Notes: generated by a model from the sequence alone, not told the origin. Numbered from the stretch's first letter, positions 17,117 to 26,080 are shown. The stretch is 64,000 nt of DNA from Nocardioides sp. CER19 (GCF_029846275.1 NZ_JARVWS010000002.1:744001-808000), one strand, 5' to 3'. Made by a program: numbers and translations.

Positions 17117-17128
17117 TGACGTAGGTCA
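17117..17128. promoter_or_regulatory. TGAC-N4-GTCA palindrome
   Basis: TGACGTAGGTCA, followed by C, lies between the VOC gene and the CHAP-like gene. A near-identical TGACGTGGGTCAC lies at 44618, next to the start of the large ABC permease operon. It could be a regulator site; the regulator is unknown. Confidence 0.3.
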
Positions 17129-17164
17129 CCCGCGCACCCGCATCAGGCGCTCGCTCCGCCGACG

Positions 17165-17191
17165 TCTCACCAGCAAGTGACGCTGGCGAGA
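17165..17191 (+). promoter_or_regulatory. leader hairpin ahead of the CHAP-like gene
   Basis: TCTC-A-CCAGC pairs with GCTGG-C-GAGA across the 7-nt loop AAGTGAC. It ends at the Shine-Dalgarno (GAGAGGAAG) of the gene at 17201, so it could influence translation. Confidence 0.35.
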
Positions 17192-17200
17192 GGAAGCACC

Positions 17201-17956
17201 ATGTCGACGCCGTTCAACACCCGGATGCTCCGGGCCGCCGACGCGCCCGCCTGGGCGGTCTGCCTGGTGACGGGCATCGCCCTGACCACCACCGCGATCG
17301 TGGCCGAGCACAAGCACGCAGCGGCCGACGAGGCGCGGGCGACCACGACCGAAGCGCCCCGTGGACCCGCGACCGTCGCGCCGCAGCACCCGGCCCTGCC
17401 GGTCTCGCGCTCCGTCTCCGGCGGATCCGACCGGCGTACCCTCGCGCGGTCCGGTGCCTTGGCGGCGACGCACCAGCCGAAGCGGGCCGCCCGGTGGCGG
17501 CCGCGCGTACGCCGGCCGCACCTGCCCGCGCCACGGCGACCACGGTTCCCGATGGCGCGGAGCAACGCGGCCCAGATCGTCGCGAAGGCCATGCACTCGG
17601 TGTCCAACGTGCCGGGCATGTGCCTGGTGTGGTCGCGCCACCAGGCGGGCATCCCCTCGAAGTACTCCGACGCGGCCACCGCGTGGCGGCACGCGACCGG
17701 CCGGCGCCCGCGGGACCCGAACCCGCCCCGAGGAGCGGCCGTCTACTGGACCGGCGGGAGCCACGGCTTCGGGCACATCGCGATCTCGGTGGGCCACGGG
17801 AAGGTCAGGTCCTCCGACGCCGGCGGCCAGGGAGACGTGGCGACCGTCCCGATCCACCACCTCAGCCGCGAGTGGGACCTGCACTACGCCGGCTGGGCGA
17901 ACTCCATCAACGGCTACCGGATCCGCGGCATCACCGCTCTGACCCATCCTGCGTAG
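17201..17956 (+). CDS. membrane-anchored or secreted CHAP-like wall protein
   Basis: 251 residues. A hydrophobic segment (WAVCLVTGIALTTTAIVA, about 20-37) could be a signal anchor. A long basic Pro/Arg linker follows (about 45-115). The C-terminal domain resembles a CHAP/NlpC-type amidase: Cys in NVPGMCLVWSRHQAG, a later GAAVYWTGG and His in HGFGHIAISVGHG, then WDLHYAGWANSINGYRI. Such domains cut or bind peptidoglycan. ATG 17201 is chosen because of its Shine-Dalgarno (AGGAAG) 5 nt upstream. The DUF1684 gene starts 10 bp after its stop. Confidence 0.7.
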   Translation: MSTPFNTRMLRAADAPAWAVCLVTGIALTTTAIVAEHKHAAADEARATTTEAPRGPATVAPQHPALPVSRSVSGGSDRRTLARSGALAATHQPKRAARWRPRVRRPHLPAPRRPRFPMARSNAAQIVAKAMHSVSNVPGMCLVWSRHQAGIPSKYSDAATAWRHATGRRPRDPNPPRGAAVYWTGGSHGFGHIAISVGHGKVRSSDAGGQGDVATVPIHHLSREWDLHYAGWANSINGYRIRGITALTHPA

Positions 17957-17959
17957 GCT
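17954..17959 (+). promoter_or_regulatory. -10 element, leaderless layout
   Basis: TAGGCT overlaps the stop of the preceding gene and ends 7 nt before the GTG at 17967. Confidence 0.45.
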
Positions 17960-17966
17960 CGCCGGC

Positions 17967-18566
17967 GTGGATGCCTATGACGTGGTCGACTGGCGCCGTC
18001 GGGTCTTCGAGCTCTATGCGGCCGTCCGCGCCGAGGCGGACCCCGCGGCCGGTCACGACCTGTGGCGACGGGGTCGCGACCAGCTCTTCGCCGAGCACCC
18101 CGCGAGCCCCCTCCTGCCGGAGCGGCGGACCGGCTTCGACGGGCTGACCGTCGCGCCCTACGACCCGTCGTGGCGCTTCGAGGTGGAGGTGCGGCCCACG
18201 GCCGCAACACCGTGGGACGTCCAGACCGGCACGGACGGGGTCGTGCCGTTCGAACGGCTCGGCGTGGTGTCGCTCCCGGGCGTCGGCGACCTCGACGTGT
18301 GGCGCCTCAGGTCGTACGCCGGCGGGGTGTTCGTCCCGCTCCGCGACGGCGGCAGCGGCACACCGGGCGGCAGCTACGGCGGCGGGCGCTACGTCCTCGA
18401 CACCGTCAAGGGCGCCGATCTCGGCGGCGACGGCGACCGCCTGGTCATCGACCTCAACTTCGCCTACGCGCCGTCGTGCGCCTACGACCCGGCCTGGGCG
18501 TGCCCGCTGGCGCCGGTCGGCAACCGGGTCGACGTCGTGGTCCCGGTCGGCGAGCTCCAGCCCTGA
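17967..18566 (+). CDS. DUF1684 domain-containing protein
   Basis: 199 residues that fit DUF1684: WRRRVFELYAAVRA at the N-terminus, LFAEHPASPLLPERR, then GGGRYVLDTVKGADLG and the conserved C-terminal LVIDLNFAYAPSCAYDPAWACPLAP. Many family members end with this Tyr/Asn/Pro/Cys-rich block. The function is unknown. There is no signal peptide. Confidence 0.88.
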   Translation: MDAYDVVDWRRRVFELYAAVRAEADPAAGHDLWRRGRDQLFAEHPASPLLPERRTGFDGLTVAPYDPSWRFEVEVRPTAATPWDVQTGTDGVVPFERLGVVSLPGVGDLDVWRLRSYAGGVFVPLRDGGSGTPGGSYGGGRYVLDTVKGADLGGDGDRLVIDLNFAYAPSCAYDPAWACPLAPVGNRVDVVVPVGELQP

Positions 18567-18634
18567 CCCCGGCTCGGCCCCTCCGCTGGCGCCCGCCCCT
18601 GGCGCCGGCAGGCCGGGGGTGGCATCGTCGAGGC

Positions 18635-18823
18635 ATGATGCGCTGGTGGGCACGACGCCACGCAGAGACGTCACCGCGAACGTGCCGTTGCGGTGAGCCG
18701 CTCCACGCCCGCGTCGTCGGCGTCGCGCAGCGAGCCGGTGCCGAGCCGGTCAACGTGGCCTGGTGCTGGCACTGCGCGCGCTGCGGCGACGTCGAGCCGC
18801 CGGCGGTCACAACGCTCGGATGA
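18635..18823 (+). CDS. small protein with paired-cysteine (zinc-ribbon-like) motifs
   Basis: 62 residues, [20 protein letters not shown] onwards, with CRCG near the N-terminus and CWHCARCGD near the C-terminus. This spacing could bind one zinc. CATCGT ends 6 nt before the ATG, so a leaderless transcript is possible. It overlaps the convergent YjbR-fusion gene by 17 bp. No family is recognised. Composition is plausible for a protein, but so short an ORF in GC-rich DNA could be chance. Confidence 0.45.
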   Translation: MMRWWARRHAETSPRTCRCGEPLHARVVGVAQRAGAEPVNVAWCWHCARCGDVEPPAVTTLG

Positions 18824-19622
18824 CGCGCACCAGGTCGACGCCGCTCCCGACCAGGACGACCTGGCCGGCGAGGTCCTCGGGCAGGTGGGGCCGCTGGGCC
18901 TCGTCGGTGACGCACGTAGGGCCGTCGGTCGGCATGATGACCCACCCGGCCGCGCGCGCCCCTTCGACCAGCAGCTCCCACGGCTTCTCGCCGACGACGT
19001 GGTTGACCATCATCGAGTCGTCGTCGAGGTAGACGTCGGCCGAGCCGTCGCCGTACTCCACGAAGGCGAACCGGTGCTCCGGGTCCTCCTGGACGATGTA
19101 GGGCTCCAGCGCCCGGCGCATCGCCTCGCCGCCGCCCGGCGCCGCTCGACCGTCCTGGAAGCGCTGGAAGAAGACGTCGAAGGACACGGGGGACACTGTG
19201 GCATCCCGGTGCTCCCGGAGCCAGGTCTCCCTGCGTCGGGCCGAGGCGCGTGACAGCCACGCGTCCTGCACCACCTCGGCGAGCTCGCCATAGCTGATCT
19301 CCCCGACGCGGCTCGCCCGGAGGAGGACCGAGAGGTGCCCGTCGAAGTGCGAGGTGGTGAAGAACGGCGACGACTCGTCCTGCACCATCGCGAGCTTGTC
19401 GCCCTCGTCGGGCACCCAGAACACGATGACGTCGTCGTAGCGCTGCCCCGTCCCCGGGTCGACGGCGTCGGGCCGCGGGTTGCGGAAGAAGACGAACGAC
19501 CGGCCGCCGACCTGGTAGACGGGCCTGCCCTGCGTGCCCGGGTAGATCGTCACGTGCGGCATGCCGAGGGCGAGCTCGTGCACGTCCGCGACCTGGGCCG
19601 GCCGGGCAGGATCTCTCGCCAC
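18807..19622 (-). CDS. MmcQ/YjbR domain fused to an uncharacterised C-terminal domain
   Basis: 271 residues. About 10-125 is a YjbR/MmcQ-like domain (VHELALGMPHVTIYPGTQGRPVYQVGGRSFVFF, later DGHLSVLLRASRVGEISYGELAEVVQDAWLSRA). About 130-271 is a second domain I do not recognise, with FAFVEYGDGSADVYLDDDSM, GEKPWELLVEGARAAGWVIMP and a C-terminal LAGQVVLVGSGVDLVRVI. YjbR proteins are normally ~120 residues alone, as in the gene at 48158, so this is an unusual fusion. GTG 19622 lies 7 nt after TAGCCT on the minus strand. Confidence 0.75.
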   Translation of the reverse strand: MARDPARPAQVADVHELALGMPHVTIYPGTQGRPVYQVGGRSFVFFRNPRPDAVDPGTGQRYDDVIVFWVPDEGDKLAMVQDESSPFFTTSHFDGHLSVLLRASRVGEISYGELAEVVQDAWLSRASARRRETWLREHRDATVSPVSFDVFFQRFQDGRAAPGGGEAMRRALEPYIVQEDPEHRFAFVEYGDGSADVYLDDDSMMVNHVVGEKPWELLVEGARAAGWVIMPTDGPTCVTDEAQRPHLPEDLAGQVVLVGSGVDLVRVIRAL

Positions 19623-19629
19623 GAGGCCC

Positions 19630-19635
19630 AGGCTA
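19630..19635 (-). promoter_or_regulatory. -10 element of the YjbR-fusion gene, leaderless layout
   Basis: On the minus strand TAGCCT ends 7 nt before the GTG at 19622. Confidence 0.45.
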
Positions 19636-19658
19636 CGGACGAAGCGACGCGGTGCGGG

Positions 19659-20045
19659 TCAGTCGACCCTGGCGTCGTCGAGGCAGAGGATGTTCCCTTC
19701 GCTGTCCTTGAACCAGGCGGCGCTGCCCATGCCCTCCATGTTGGCGACGTCGCCGTCCCAGCTGACGCCGGGCATGTCGTAGTGCTCGAACGTCACGCCC
19801 TTGGCCGTCAGGTCGCGCACCTCGTCGACGACGCTGCCGACGTGGAACTGGGCGATCGTGTGGCCGGACCGGCCGGCGTACTCGGTCTCGTAGAGGAAGA
19901 ACGTCGTCCCACCGCTCGTGCTGTAGACGAGGCCGCCGGGGTTCTCCTCGCTGGGGACCAGGCCGAGCTTGTCGGCGTAGAAGCTTCGCGCCCGGTCGAG
20001 GTCTGCGGCCGGAACGTTGGCTGTCACCTTGCTGTCGTTCAGCAT
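19659..20045 (-). CDS. VOC (glyoxalase) family protein
   Basis: 128 residues, MLNDSKVTANVPAADLDRAR onwards. It has the common VOC pattern RARSFYADKLGLVPSEENPGG, TSGGTTFFLYETEYAG and WFKDSEGNILCLDD. ATG 20045 is fixed by the Shine-Dalgarno AAGGAG 5 nt upstream (minus strand), rather than the in-frame ATG 15 codons earlier. The substrate is unknown. It is one of four VOC genes in the window. Confidence 0.88.
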   Translation of the reverse strand: MLNDSKVTANVPAADLDRARSFYADKLGLVPSEENPGGLVYSTSGGTTFFLYETEYAGRSGHTIAQFHVGSVVDEVRDLTAKGVTFEHYDMPGVSWDGDVANMEGMGSAAWFKDSEGNILCLDDARVD

Positions 20046-20132
20046 CGCTGCTCCTTGGGTCGGGAAGTGCCCGAGCCGCTTCCCTTGCACGGTAGACCCG
20101 ACGGCGCGGTCTGGCCATGGCCCGCGGACGGC

Positions 20133-22499
20133 TCAGGCGGTCGCCTCGACCGCGGCGGCCACGCCCTCCCAGCGACGTACGGCGACGGTGTGCGGCTCGC
20201 CCACGACCCGGTCGGCCGCGACGGCCGAGAGGAGGTCGTCGGCCGGCATCGGGCGGTACATCAAGAAGCCCTGGGCGCAGAGCCCGGCCGCGTCCTCGCC
20301 GAGCGCGCTGAACTGGGTCTCGCGCTCGATGCCCTCGATGATCACCCCGAAGCCGAGCGTGCGGCCCATGGCCATCACCGAGCGGAGCAGCCCACGGGCA
20401 CGGTCGTCGATGTCGATGTCCTCGGCCAGGGACGCGTCGGCCTTGATGTAGTGCACCGGCAGGTCGTGCAGATAGCTGATCGAGGAGAAGCCCACGCCGA
20501 AGTCGTCGATCGCCAGCTGGGCGCCGGCGGCGCAGATCCCCTCCATCCGGGCCAGCACGTGCGGGTCGAGGTCGATGCCCTGCCGCTCGGTGAGCTCGAG
20601 GACGAGGGTGATCCCGCCCATCTCCGCGACCGCCCGCCGGACGCTGTCGACGAAGTCGGGGTCGCGCAGCTGCCGCGCGGAGATGTTCACGGTCATCCGG
20701 AACGGGCCGTCGACGGCCCCGCGCAGGGACGCCGCGTCGGCGGCCACCCGGCGCAGCACCTGCTCGCCGAGCGCGACGATGAGGCCTGCGTCCTCGGCGG
20801 CCGGGATGAACACGTCAGGAGGTACGGCGACGCCGTCGCGCGTCCACCGGGCGAGTGCCTCCGCGCCGATGATGCGGCCGGTGTCGACGGCGACGATCGG
20901 CTGGTAGGCGACCTGGATCTCGGCTCGGGCCACGGCACCGCGCAGGTCGTCGACCAGCTCGAGGCGCTCCAGGCGGGAGCGGCCCATCGCCTCGTCGTAC
21001 TCCTCGATCTCGCCCTTGCCCGCGAGCTTCGAGGTGTACATCGCCAGGTCGGCCTTGCGCACCAGCCCCGCGGCCGTGTCGCCGGCGGTCGCGAACGCGA
21101 TGCCGGCGCTGGCGCCGATGGAGAACGCGTGGCCCTCGACGCAGAGGTCCTCACGGATCGCCGCGACGACGCGGTTGCACATCGCCTCCACGTCGGGCGG
21201 CCGCAGGTTCTCCAGCAGGACGGCGAACTCGTCACCACCGAGCCGGGCGACCGTGCCGACGTCGCCGACGCAGGCGCGGAGTCGGTCGGCGAGCTGGACG
21301 AGCACGTCATCGCCCGCCTCGTGGCCGAAGCGGTCGTTGACGGGCTTGAACCCGTCGAGGTCGATGAAGAGCAGGGCGACCGGCTGCTGGTCGGCGGTCC
21401 GCAGGGCCTCGGTCACGCGGTCGAGCAGGATGCCGCGGTTGGGCAGGTCGGTGAGCGGGTCGTGCCGCGCCACGTGCACCATCTCGTCGGTCAGGCCGAG
21501 CCGATACAGCGCCTCCGCGGCGACCGCGGCGAGCGCCTTGAGGGCCTGCTCGTCGGCGCCGGAGGTCGAGACGGCCCGGTCGAGGGAGCGCGCCACCACC
21601 CACGTGGGCGGGTCGCCGGCGTCGACCTGGGCGCCGATCTCGCCGCGGCCGGGCGGCGTCGACCGCACCGACACCTGGGGCTGCCGGAGCAGCCGCCGGG
21701 CGTCGCCGGCGAGGGCCTGCTCGACGTCGGCCCGGGTGGTGAGGGTCTGCGCCCGTACGGCGGCCTCGAAGAGGGCGGAGAGCCGGCGCGCGTTCTCCTG
21801 GCCCCGGGTGACCGCCCGGGTCGCGACGAGCAGCGTCACGAGCGGCACGCACAGCAGCGTGAGCGTCCACCACGGCGTCACCCGGTAGACCACCGCGGCC
21901 AGGTAGCCGAGCGTGTCGAACGGGACGAAGCAGGCGACCGCCAGCAGCGACTTGGGCTGCATGAGGTGACGCCCGAAGCCGCCGCCGGCGATCGTGACCG
22001 AGACGGCGGAGAGCACGAGGTCGACGGCGAAGTACGCCGTCGCGGCGAGGGCCACGCCGCCGAGCTCGCGCGCGGTGCCGATGGCGTCGCCGCGCACGCT
22101 CGTCAGGATCAGCGCCGCGAGCGAGCCGGCGACGATCTGGACGCCGACGTTGAAGACCTTGGCCGCCGCGCGCCGGTCGGTGATGAGCTGGGTCGCCACG
22201 ATGCCCAGCGACCACACCACCAGCGCATCCGACGTGTTCAGCGTGCACACCATGAACATCAGGACGGCCGAGTCGAAGGCGATCTGGACGCCGCCGCCGT
22301 CGCCCGGGTCGAAGACGATCGGGAACCGGCCGACGATCACGATGAGCAGCAGCCCGCCGATGCACATCAGCGCGGGCACGGTGTCCGTGTCCGACACGGC
22401 GAGCACCGCGGCAACGGTCGCGATCGCGACGCCGACGCAGCAGACGGCGATGTTGAACAGCCAGCCGAGCGCTCGCCGAGAAGCAGGCGTGACGGGCAT
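20133..22499 (-). CDS. membrane GGDEF-EAL protein (c-di-GMP turnover)
   Basis: 788 residues. About 1-230 holds six to eight membrane helices. A ~150-residue linker region comes next, possibly GAF-like (LEAAVRAQTLTTRADVEQAL). GGDEF (about 370-530) has RLGGDEFAVLLENL, so the diguanylate cyclase site is intact. EAL (about 545-780) has GAEALARWTRDG, NISARQL, LELTERQ, DDFGVGFSSISYL, IKADASL and EGIE, so the phosphodiesterase site also looks intact. It could make or degrade c-di-GMP at the membrane depending on the sensed signal. It is a single gene. The PilZ protein at 3454 is a possible receiver. Confidence 0.93.
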   Translation of the reverse strand: MPVTPASRRALGWLFNIAVCCVGVAIATVAAVLAVSDTDTVPALMCIGGLLLIVIVGRFPIVFDPGDGGGVQIAFDSAVLMFMVCTLNTSDALVVWSLGIVATQLITDRRAAAKVFNVGVQIVAGSLAALILTSVRGDAIGTARELGGVALAATAYFAVDLVLSAVSVTIAGGGFGRHLMQPKSLLAVACFVPFDTLGYLAAVVYRVTPWWTLTLLCVPLVTLLVATRAVTRGQENARRLSALFEAAVRAQTLTTRADVEQALAGDARRLLRQPQVSVRSTPPGRGEIGAQVDAGDPPTWVVARSLDRAVSTSGADEQALKALAAVAAEALYRLGLTDEMVHVARHDPLTDLPNRGILLDRVTEALRTADQQPVALLFIDLDGFKPVNDRFGHEAGDDVLVQLADRLRACVGDVGTVARLGGDEFAVLLENLRPPDVEAMCNRVVAAIREDLCVEGHAFSIGASAGIAFATAGDTAAGLVRKADLAMYTSKLAGKGEIEEYDEAMGRSRLERLELVDDLRGAVARAEIQVAYQPIVAVDTGRIIGAEALARWTRDGVAVPPDVFIPAAEDAGLIVALGEQVLRRVAADAASLRGAVDGPFRMTVNISARQLRDPDFVDSVRRAVAEMGGITLVLELTERQGIDLDPHVLARMEGICAAGAQLAIDDFGVGFSSISYLHDLPVHYIKADASLAEDIDIDDRARGLLRSVMAMGRTLGFGVIIEGIERETQFSALGEDAAGLCAQGFLMYRPMPADDLLSAVAADRVVGEPHTVAVRRWEGVAAAVEATA

Positions 22500-22660
22500 C
22501 GAGGGGTCCCCGCGATCTCTACAGGGCAGTGGTCGGAACTCCCGTTCGGCCCCGCGGCGGCCGAGCTGAGCCTTTCAGGCCAGCGGGTTCTCCCGCGTTC
22601 GGGCTCGCGTTCGGAGCGGGGGCGGGGCGTCTCGCCGCCGGAGACGGCCCCGATCCCGGC

Positions 22661-22666
22661 TAGCCT
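22661..22666 (+). promoter_or_regulatory. -10 element, leaderless layout
   Basis: TAGCCT ends 6 nt before the ATG at 22673. Confidence 0.45.
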
Positions 22667-22672
22667 CCTGGG

Positions 22673-23431
22673 ATGGGCTGGCTGCACGCGGTCGTCGACG
22701 TCCCCGTCGAGCACCACGCCAGGACGGCCGCCTTCTGGGCGGGCGTCCTCGGGTGGCCGGCGGGCCCGACGTGGGCCGGGCATCCCGAGCTGCGCAGCTT
22801 CGAGCCGCCGGGCGGGGCGCCCTACCTGCACCTCCAGGAGATCGACGGGCCCCCGCGGGTGCACGTCGACGTCGCGTCGGACCGGCCCGAGCAGACGGTG
22901 CGCGACGCGGTCCGGCTCGGCGCCGTGCTCGTCGGCGAGGCGGACCGCTGGCAGACCCTGCGGTCACCCGGCGGCCTGCCCTTCTGCGTCGTCCCGAGCG
23001 GTGAGCAGGAGCCGCCGGCGCCGACCTCGTGGCCCGACGGCCACCGCTCCCGCATGGTGCAGGTCTGCATCGACTCGCCGCAGGCGGCGCACGATCGCGA
23101 GGTGGACTTCTGGCGCGCAGTCCTCGGGGGACGGTGGTTCCCCGCCGCCGAGGCGCACGAGTTCGCCGGCAAGCTCCACGACGACCGCGGCTCGCCGCTC
23201 CAGCTGCTGTTCCAGCGGCTCGACGAGCCGGACGGTCCGGTGCGTGCGCATCTCGACCACGGGACCGACGACGTCCCGGCCGAGGTCGGCCGGATCCTGG
23301 CGCTGGGCGCCGAGGACGTGCGTCCCGGCCGCGGCTGGCACGTCCTGCGCGACCCCGCCGGCCTCCTGTTCTGCGTGACGGAGAACTCCCCGGAGCAGAC
23401 CCTCCACCGCGACCTCCGCGACCTCGGCTGA
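22673..23431 (+). CDS. two-domain VOC/glyoxalase-like protein
   Basis: 252 residues, a tandem of two glyoxalase-like (DUF4365/Glyoxalase_6-type) units. Unit 1 begins WLHAVVDVPVEHHARTAAFW and ends LRSPGGLPFCVVPSG. Unit 2 begins RMVQVCIDSPQAAHDREVDFW and ends VLRDPAGLLFCVTENSPEQT. The two-unit form folds as one VOC pseudo-dimer. The substrate is unknown. It is monocistronic in appearance. Confidence 0.85.
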   Translation: MGWLHAVVDVPVEHHARTAAFWAGVLGWPAGPTWAGHPELRSFEPPGGAPYLHLQEIDGPPRVHVDVASDRPEQTVRDAVRLGAVLVGEADRWQTLRSPGGLPFCVVPSGEQEPPAPTSWPDGHRSRMVQVCIDSPQAAHDREVDFWRAVLGGRWFPAAEAHEFAGKLHDDRGSPLQLLFQRLDEPDGPVRAHLDHGTDDVPAEVGRILALGAEDVRPGRGWHVLRDPAGLLFCVTENSPEQTLHRDLRDLG

Positions 23432-23470
23432 GAGGCTCCTCGGCGGTCGGGCGGCTCCGACGGGCACCGG

Positions 23471-23830
23471 TCAGCCGCGGTCGGGCCTCGGCTTGAAGCG
23501 GCGGACCTCCTGGGGCCAGCCGCACGCCTCGGCGATCTTGCCGGCCCAGACCTTGGCCGCCGCGTCGTCAGGGACGTCGACGATCGTGAGGCCGCCGAGA
23601 TACTCCTTGGTCTCGGCGTAGGGCCCGTCGGTGAAGGTCAGCGTGCCGCTGGTCGCGTCGGCGCTGAAGGCGGTCTCGATCTCCTCCTCGAGCCCCCCGG
23701 CGAACACCAGGACGCCGGCTGCCTCCATCTCGTGCACGACCGCCATGGCGAGCGGCCCGCGACTGTGGAACCACTCCTCGGTGTGGTCGCCCACCCACTG
23801 CTGGTTGAAGAAGATGGCGTACTCGGTCAT
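23471..23830 (-). CDS. YCII-related domain protein
   Basis: 119 residues of the YCII/DGPF group: EYAIFFNQQWVGDHTEEWFHSRG, MEAAGVLVFAGGLEEE, then LTFTDGPYAETKEYLGGLTIVDVPDDAAAKVWAGKIAEACGWPQEVRRFKP. The TDGPYAETKE stretch is the hallmark of the family. These proteins are often fused to or sit next to ECF sigma factors, but none is present here. A Shine-Dalgarno (AAGGGAG) precedes the ATG. Confidence 0.9.
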   Translation of the reverse strand: MTEYAIFFNQQWVGDHTEEWFHSRGPLAMAVVHEMEAAGVLVFAGGLEEEIETAFSADATSGTLTFTDGPYAETKEYLGGLTIVDVPDDAAAKVWAGKIAEACGWPQEVRRFKPRPDRG

Positions 23831-23970
23831 GCCTGCTCCCTTGCGTCAGTCAGTCGCGGACCCGATGCCCGCCAACCCTTCCACGAACGGCGACCGACGG
23901 ATACGACATCCTCGAGCGAGAAAGTCGAAGCCCTTTTGCCCGTTCGACGAGCCCGTCGACGGGTGTCGGC

Positions 23971-25980
23971 TCAGAGGGGCGTCGCGTGGATCCCGTCGAT
24001 CTGCACGGGTCTCCCCGTCGAGATCACCTTGATGACGAGCGTCCCGCTCCGGGCCGCCGGGAGCACGCCGAGCGGGATGTTGCGGTAGTCGTTGCCGTTG
24101 ACGGAGGCGCTGCGCAGGGTGACCCGCTTGAGCAGCCGGCCCCCGAACCGCACCTCGACCCGGCCGCCCCTCGGCATCGCGTCGGCGAGCAGCGCGAACC
24201 GACGGGCGCGGACGGCGGGCATGCGGAGGGTCGCGCCCCGCTTCCTCGTCACCAGCGCGGTGTGCTGCCAGTAGTGGTTCGTCCGTACGTGCCAGCCACG
24301 GCTGCGCCGCATCTGCCGGTCGTCGATCGGCACCGAGTAGCAGCTCTCGTCGGTCGACAGCGGCCCGACGTTGCCGCCGCCGTCGACGGCTCGGACGCGG
24401 GCGCAGTAGGTGCGGCCCGGCCGCTCGGTCGGGTTGTCGATCACGCTGTTGCCGTCGGTGTGCACGCCGTCGGTGCCGATCGGCGACCAGCCGGTCCACG
24501 GGCCGCCGTTCCAGCCCACCGACCTCGCGAGGTACTCGAACCCGGCGACGCCGACGCCGCCGATGTCGTCGGTCGCCGTCGCCCCGATCCCCGTCTGGTA
24601 CGTCGGCAGGAGCGGTGTGCCGCCCAGCATCCGCGCCGTCGGTCCGTGGACGTCGAGCCGACGTGAGACGACCGCCCCGCTGCCGCATCCGCCGACGACC
24701 TCGATGCTGCCGCGCGGTGCCGCGGCGACGGCGTCCGGGAAGAAGCAGCCGTCGCCGGCATACTCCTCGCGCCACCGACCGTCGGCGTCACGCAGGGAGG
24801 TCCAGAAGCCCTGCTCCGCCGTGGAGCTGCCCGACTGGTGCCAGCTGGCGAGCCACCGGCCGTCCGACAGGGGCTGGATGCGGAGCCCGGAGACGTCGGT
24901 CGAGGTCAGTCGGGCGCTGTGGGCGCGTCGCGGCGCGCTCCACCGGCCCGCGTCGTACTCGGCCGTGAAGACGGTGCCGCCTTCGTGCCACGCGGCGACG
25001 ATCTCGCCGGTCGCGGACATCTCGACGACGGTGGTGTCGTTGCCCGGGAGCTCGAACGGGACGTCATCGGTGCCCTCCGGTCCCACGGTGACCAGCGTGC
25101 CGGCGACGCCGTCGCCGGACGCCGCCTTGCCGCCCGCCACGATGCGCCCGGTCGGGTCGACACCGACGCGTGGCCACGTGGAGCCCTCGACCACTGCCGA
25201 GGTGCCGATGTCCTGCCATCCGTCCGCGCCGAGGCGGGCGACGCGGACCGTGCCGCCCGACGAGTAGCCGTCCCGCCACGACACCACGAGGCCACGGCCG
25301 GCGTCGGACCCGCCGACCACGGCGACGTCGCTGCTCAGGCGCGAGAGCTCCAGCGTGGGCAGCGACGTCCACGTGCCGGTGCCGGGGTCGAGGCGTCGTA
25401 CGTCGACCGAGGAGGAGCCTCTCCAGACGAGGATCGTCTCCCCGCCGGCCGCCTCGGCGAACTGCGGCCGGTGGCCGCTGCCCAGGTCGACCGGCGATCC
25501 CCAGGCCCCCGTCCGGGTGCGACGAGCCGCCCGGATGTCGGTGCCGTCGGTCGTGTCGGCCCAGGCGATCGACGTGGTGCCGGAGCCGTCGACGGCGAGG
25601 TCGAAGTCGACCGAGAAGCCGGAGAACGTCGTCACCCCCTCGGCAGCCGCCCAGGCGCCGCCGGAGGACCGCCGGGCGGTCCACAGCGACACGGAGTCAG
25701 CCGACTCCTTCGCCTCCCAGGCCGCTGTCGCCTGGCCGTCCCGGTCCACGACGACGCGCACGCGGTTCCCGGCGACCTGCGGCAGAGTGCCGCTCCACAC
25801 ACGCTGGTAGGCGGGCCATCGCGAGGTCTCGGCAAACGCGGATCCCGCGGGCGCCACGACCGCAACGAGGACCGCGACGAGGAGCGTAACCAGGACCGCG
25901 ACCGGGACCGGGACGGCGCCAGGGCCGGGGACAGGGAGGACGGGCGCGGTCGCGGACGGCGCCCCGGGACGAGCCGACAC
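23971..25980 (-). CDS. secreted protein of unknown function with repeated beta-blades
   Basis: 669 residues with a signal peptide (hydrophobic AVLVTLLVAVLVAVVAPAGSAFA, cleavage after AFA near 50). About 60-440 contains repeated segments such as VVVDRDGQATAAWEA, LAVDGSGTTSIAWADTTDG and ATGEIVAAWHEGG, resembling sialidase/Asp-box-like propeller blades. About 450-560 resembles a fibronectin- or cell-surface-type domain (GPTARMLGGTPLLPTYQTGIGATATDDIGGVGV). The C-terminus (560-669) is beta-rich. No catalytic residues are recognised. GTG 25980 has GGGAG upstream. It probably acts outside the cell or at the wall. Confidence 0.7.
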   Translation of the reverse strand: MSARPGAPSATAPVLPVPGPGAVPVPVAVLVTLLVAVLVAVVAPAGSAFAETSRWPAYQRVWSGTLPQVAGNRVRVVVDRDGQATAAWEAKESADSVSLWTARRSSGGAWAAAEGVTTFSGFSVDFDLAVDGSGTTSIAWADTTDGTDIRAARRTRTGAWGSPVDLGSGHRPQFAEAAGGETILVWRGSSSVDVRRLDPGTGTWTSLPTLELSRLSSDVAVVGGSDAGRGLVVSWRDGYSSGGTVRVARLGADGWQDIGTSAVVEGSTWPRVGVDPTGRIVAGGKAASGDGVAGTLVTVGPEGTDDVPFELPGNDTTVVEMSATGEIVAAWHEGGTVFTAEYDAGRWSAPRRAHSARLTSTDVSGLRIQPLSDGRWLASWHQSGSSTAEQGFWTSLRDADGRWREEYAGDGCFFPDAVAAAPRGSIEVVGGCGSGAVVSRRLDVHGPTARMLGGTPLLPTYQTGIGATATDDIGGVGVAGFEYLARSVGWNGGPWTGWSPIGTDGVHTDGNSVIDNPTERPGRTYCARVRAVDGGGNVGPLSTDESCYSVPIDDRQMRRSRGWHVRTNHYWQHTALVTRKRGATLRMPAVRARRFALLADAMPRGGRVEVRFGGRLLKRVTLRSASVNGNDYRNIPLGVLPAARSGTLVIKVISTGRPVQIDGIHATPL

Positions 25981-26032
25981 GTGTTCTCCCAGCCTCGACG
26001 CGGTGTCTGTGGACGCCGAACGCTACCGCGGG

Positions 26033-26080
26033 CCACACACCGAGAGCCCCGGCCTTCCGGCCGAGGCTCTCGGTGTGTGG
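26033..26080. terminator. strong hairpin terminator behind msrA
   Basis: A perfect 16-bp stem: CCACACACCGAGAGCC (26033-26048) pairs with 26065-26080. An inner CGGCC/GGCCG stem sits in the loop (50-54 with 59-63). It lies just beyond the msrA stop on the minus strand and upstream of the secreted-protein gene. There is no T-run, as is usual for GC-rich actinobacterial terminators. Confidence 0.8.

Noticed and set aside
19335..23378. 1347-residue open frame on the plus strand
   Set aside because: It is antisense to the YjbR fusion, VOC and GGDEF-EAL genes, has Arg/Gly/Ala/His-rich composition without domains, and exists only because stops are rare in GC-rich DNA.
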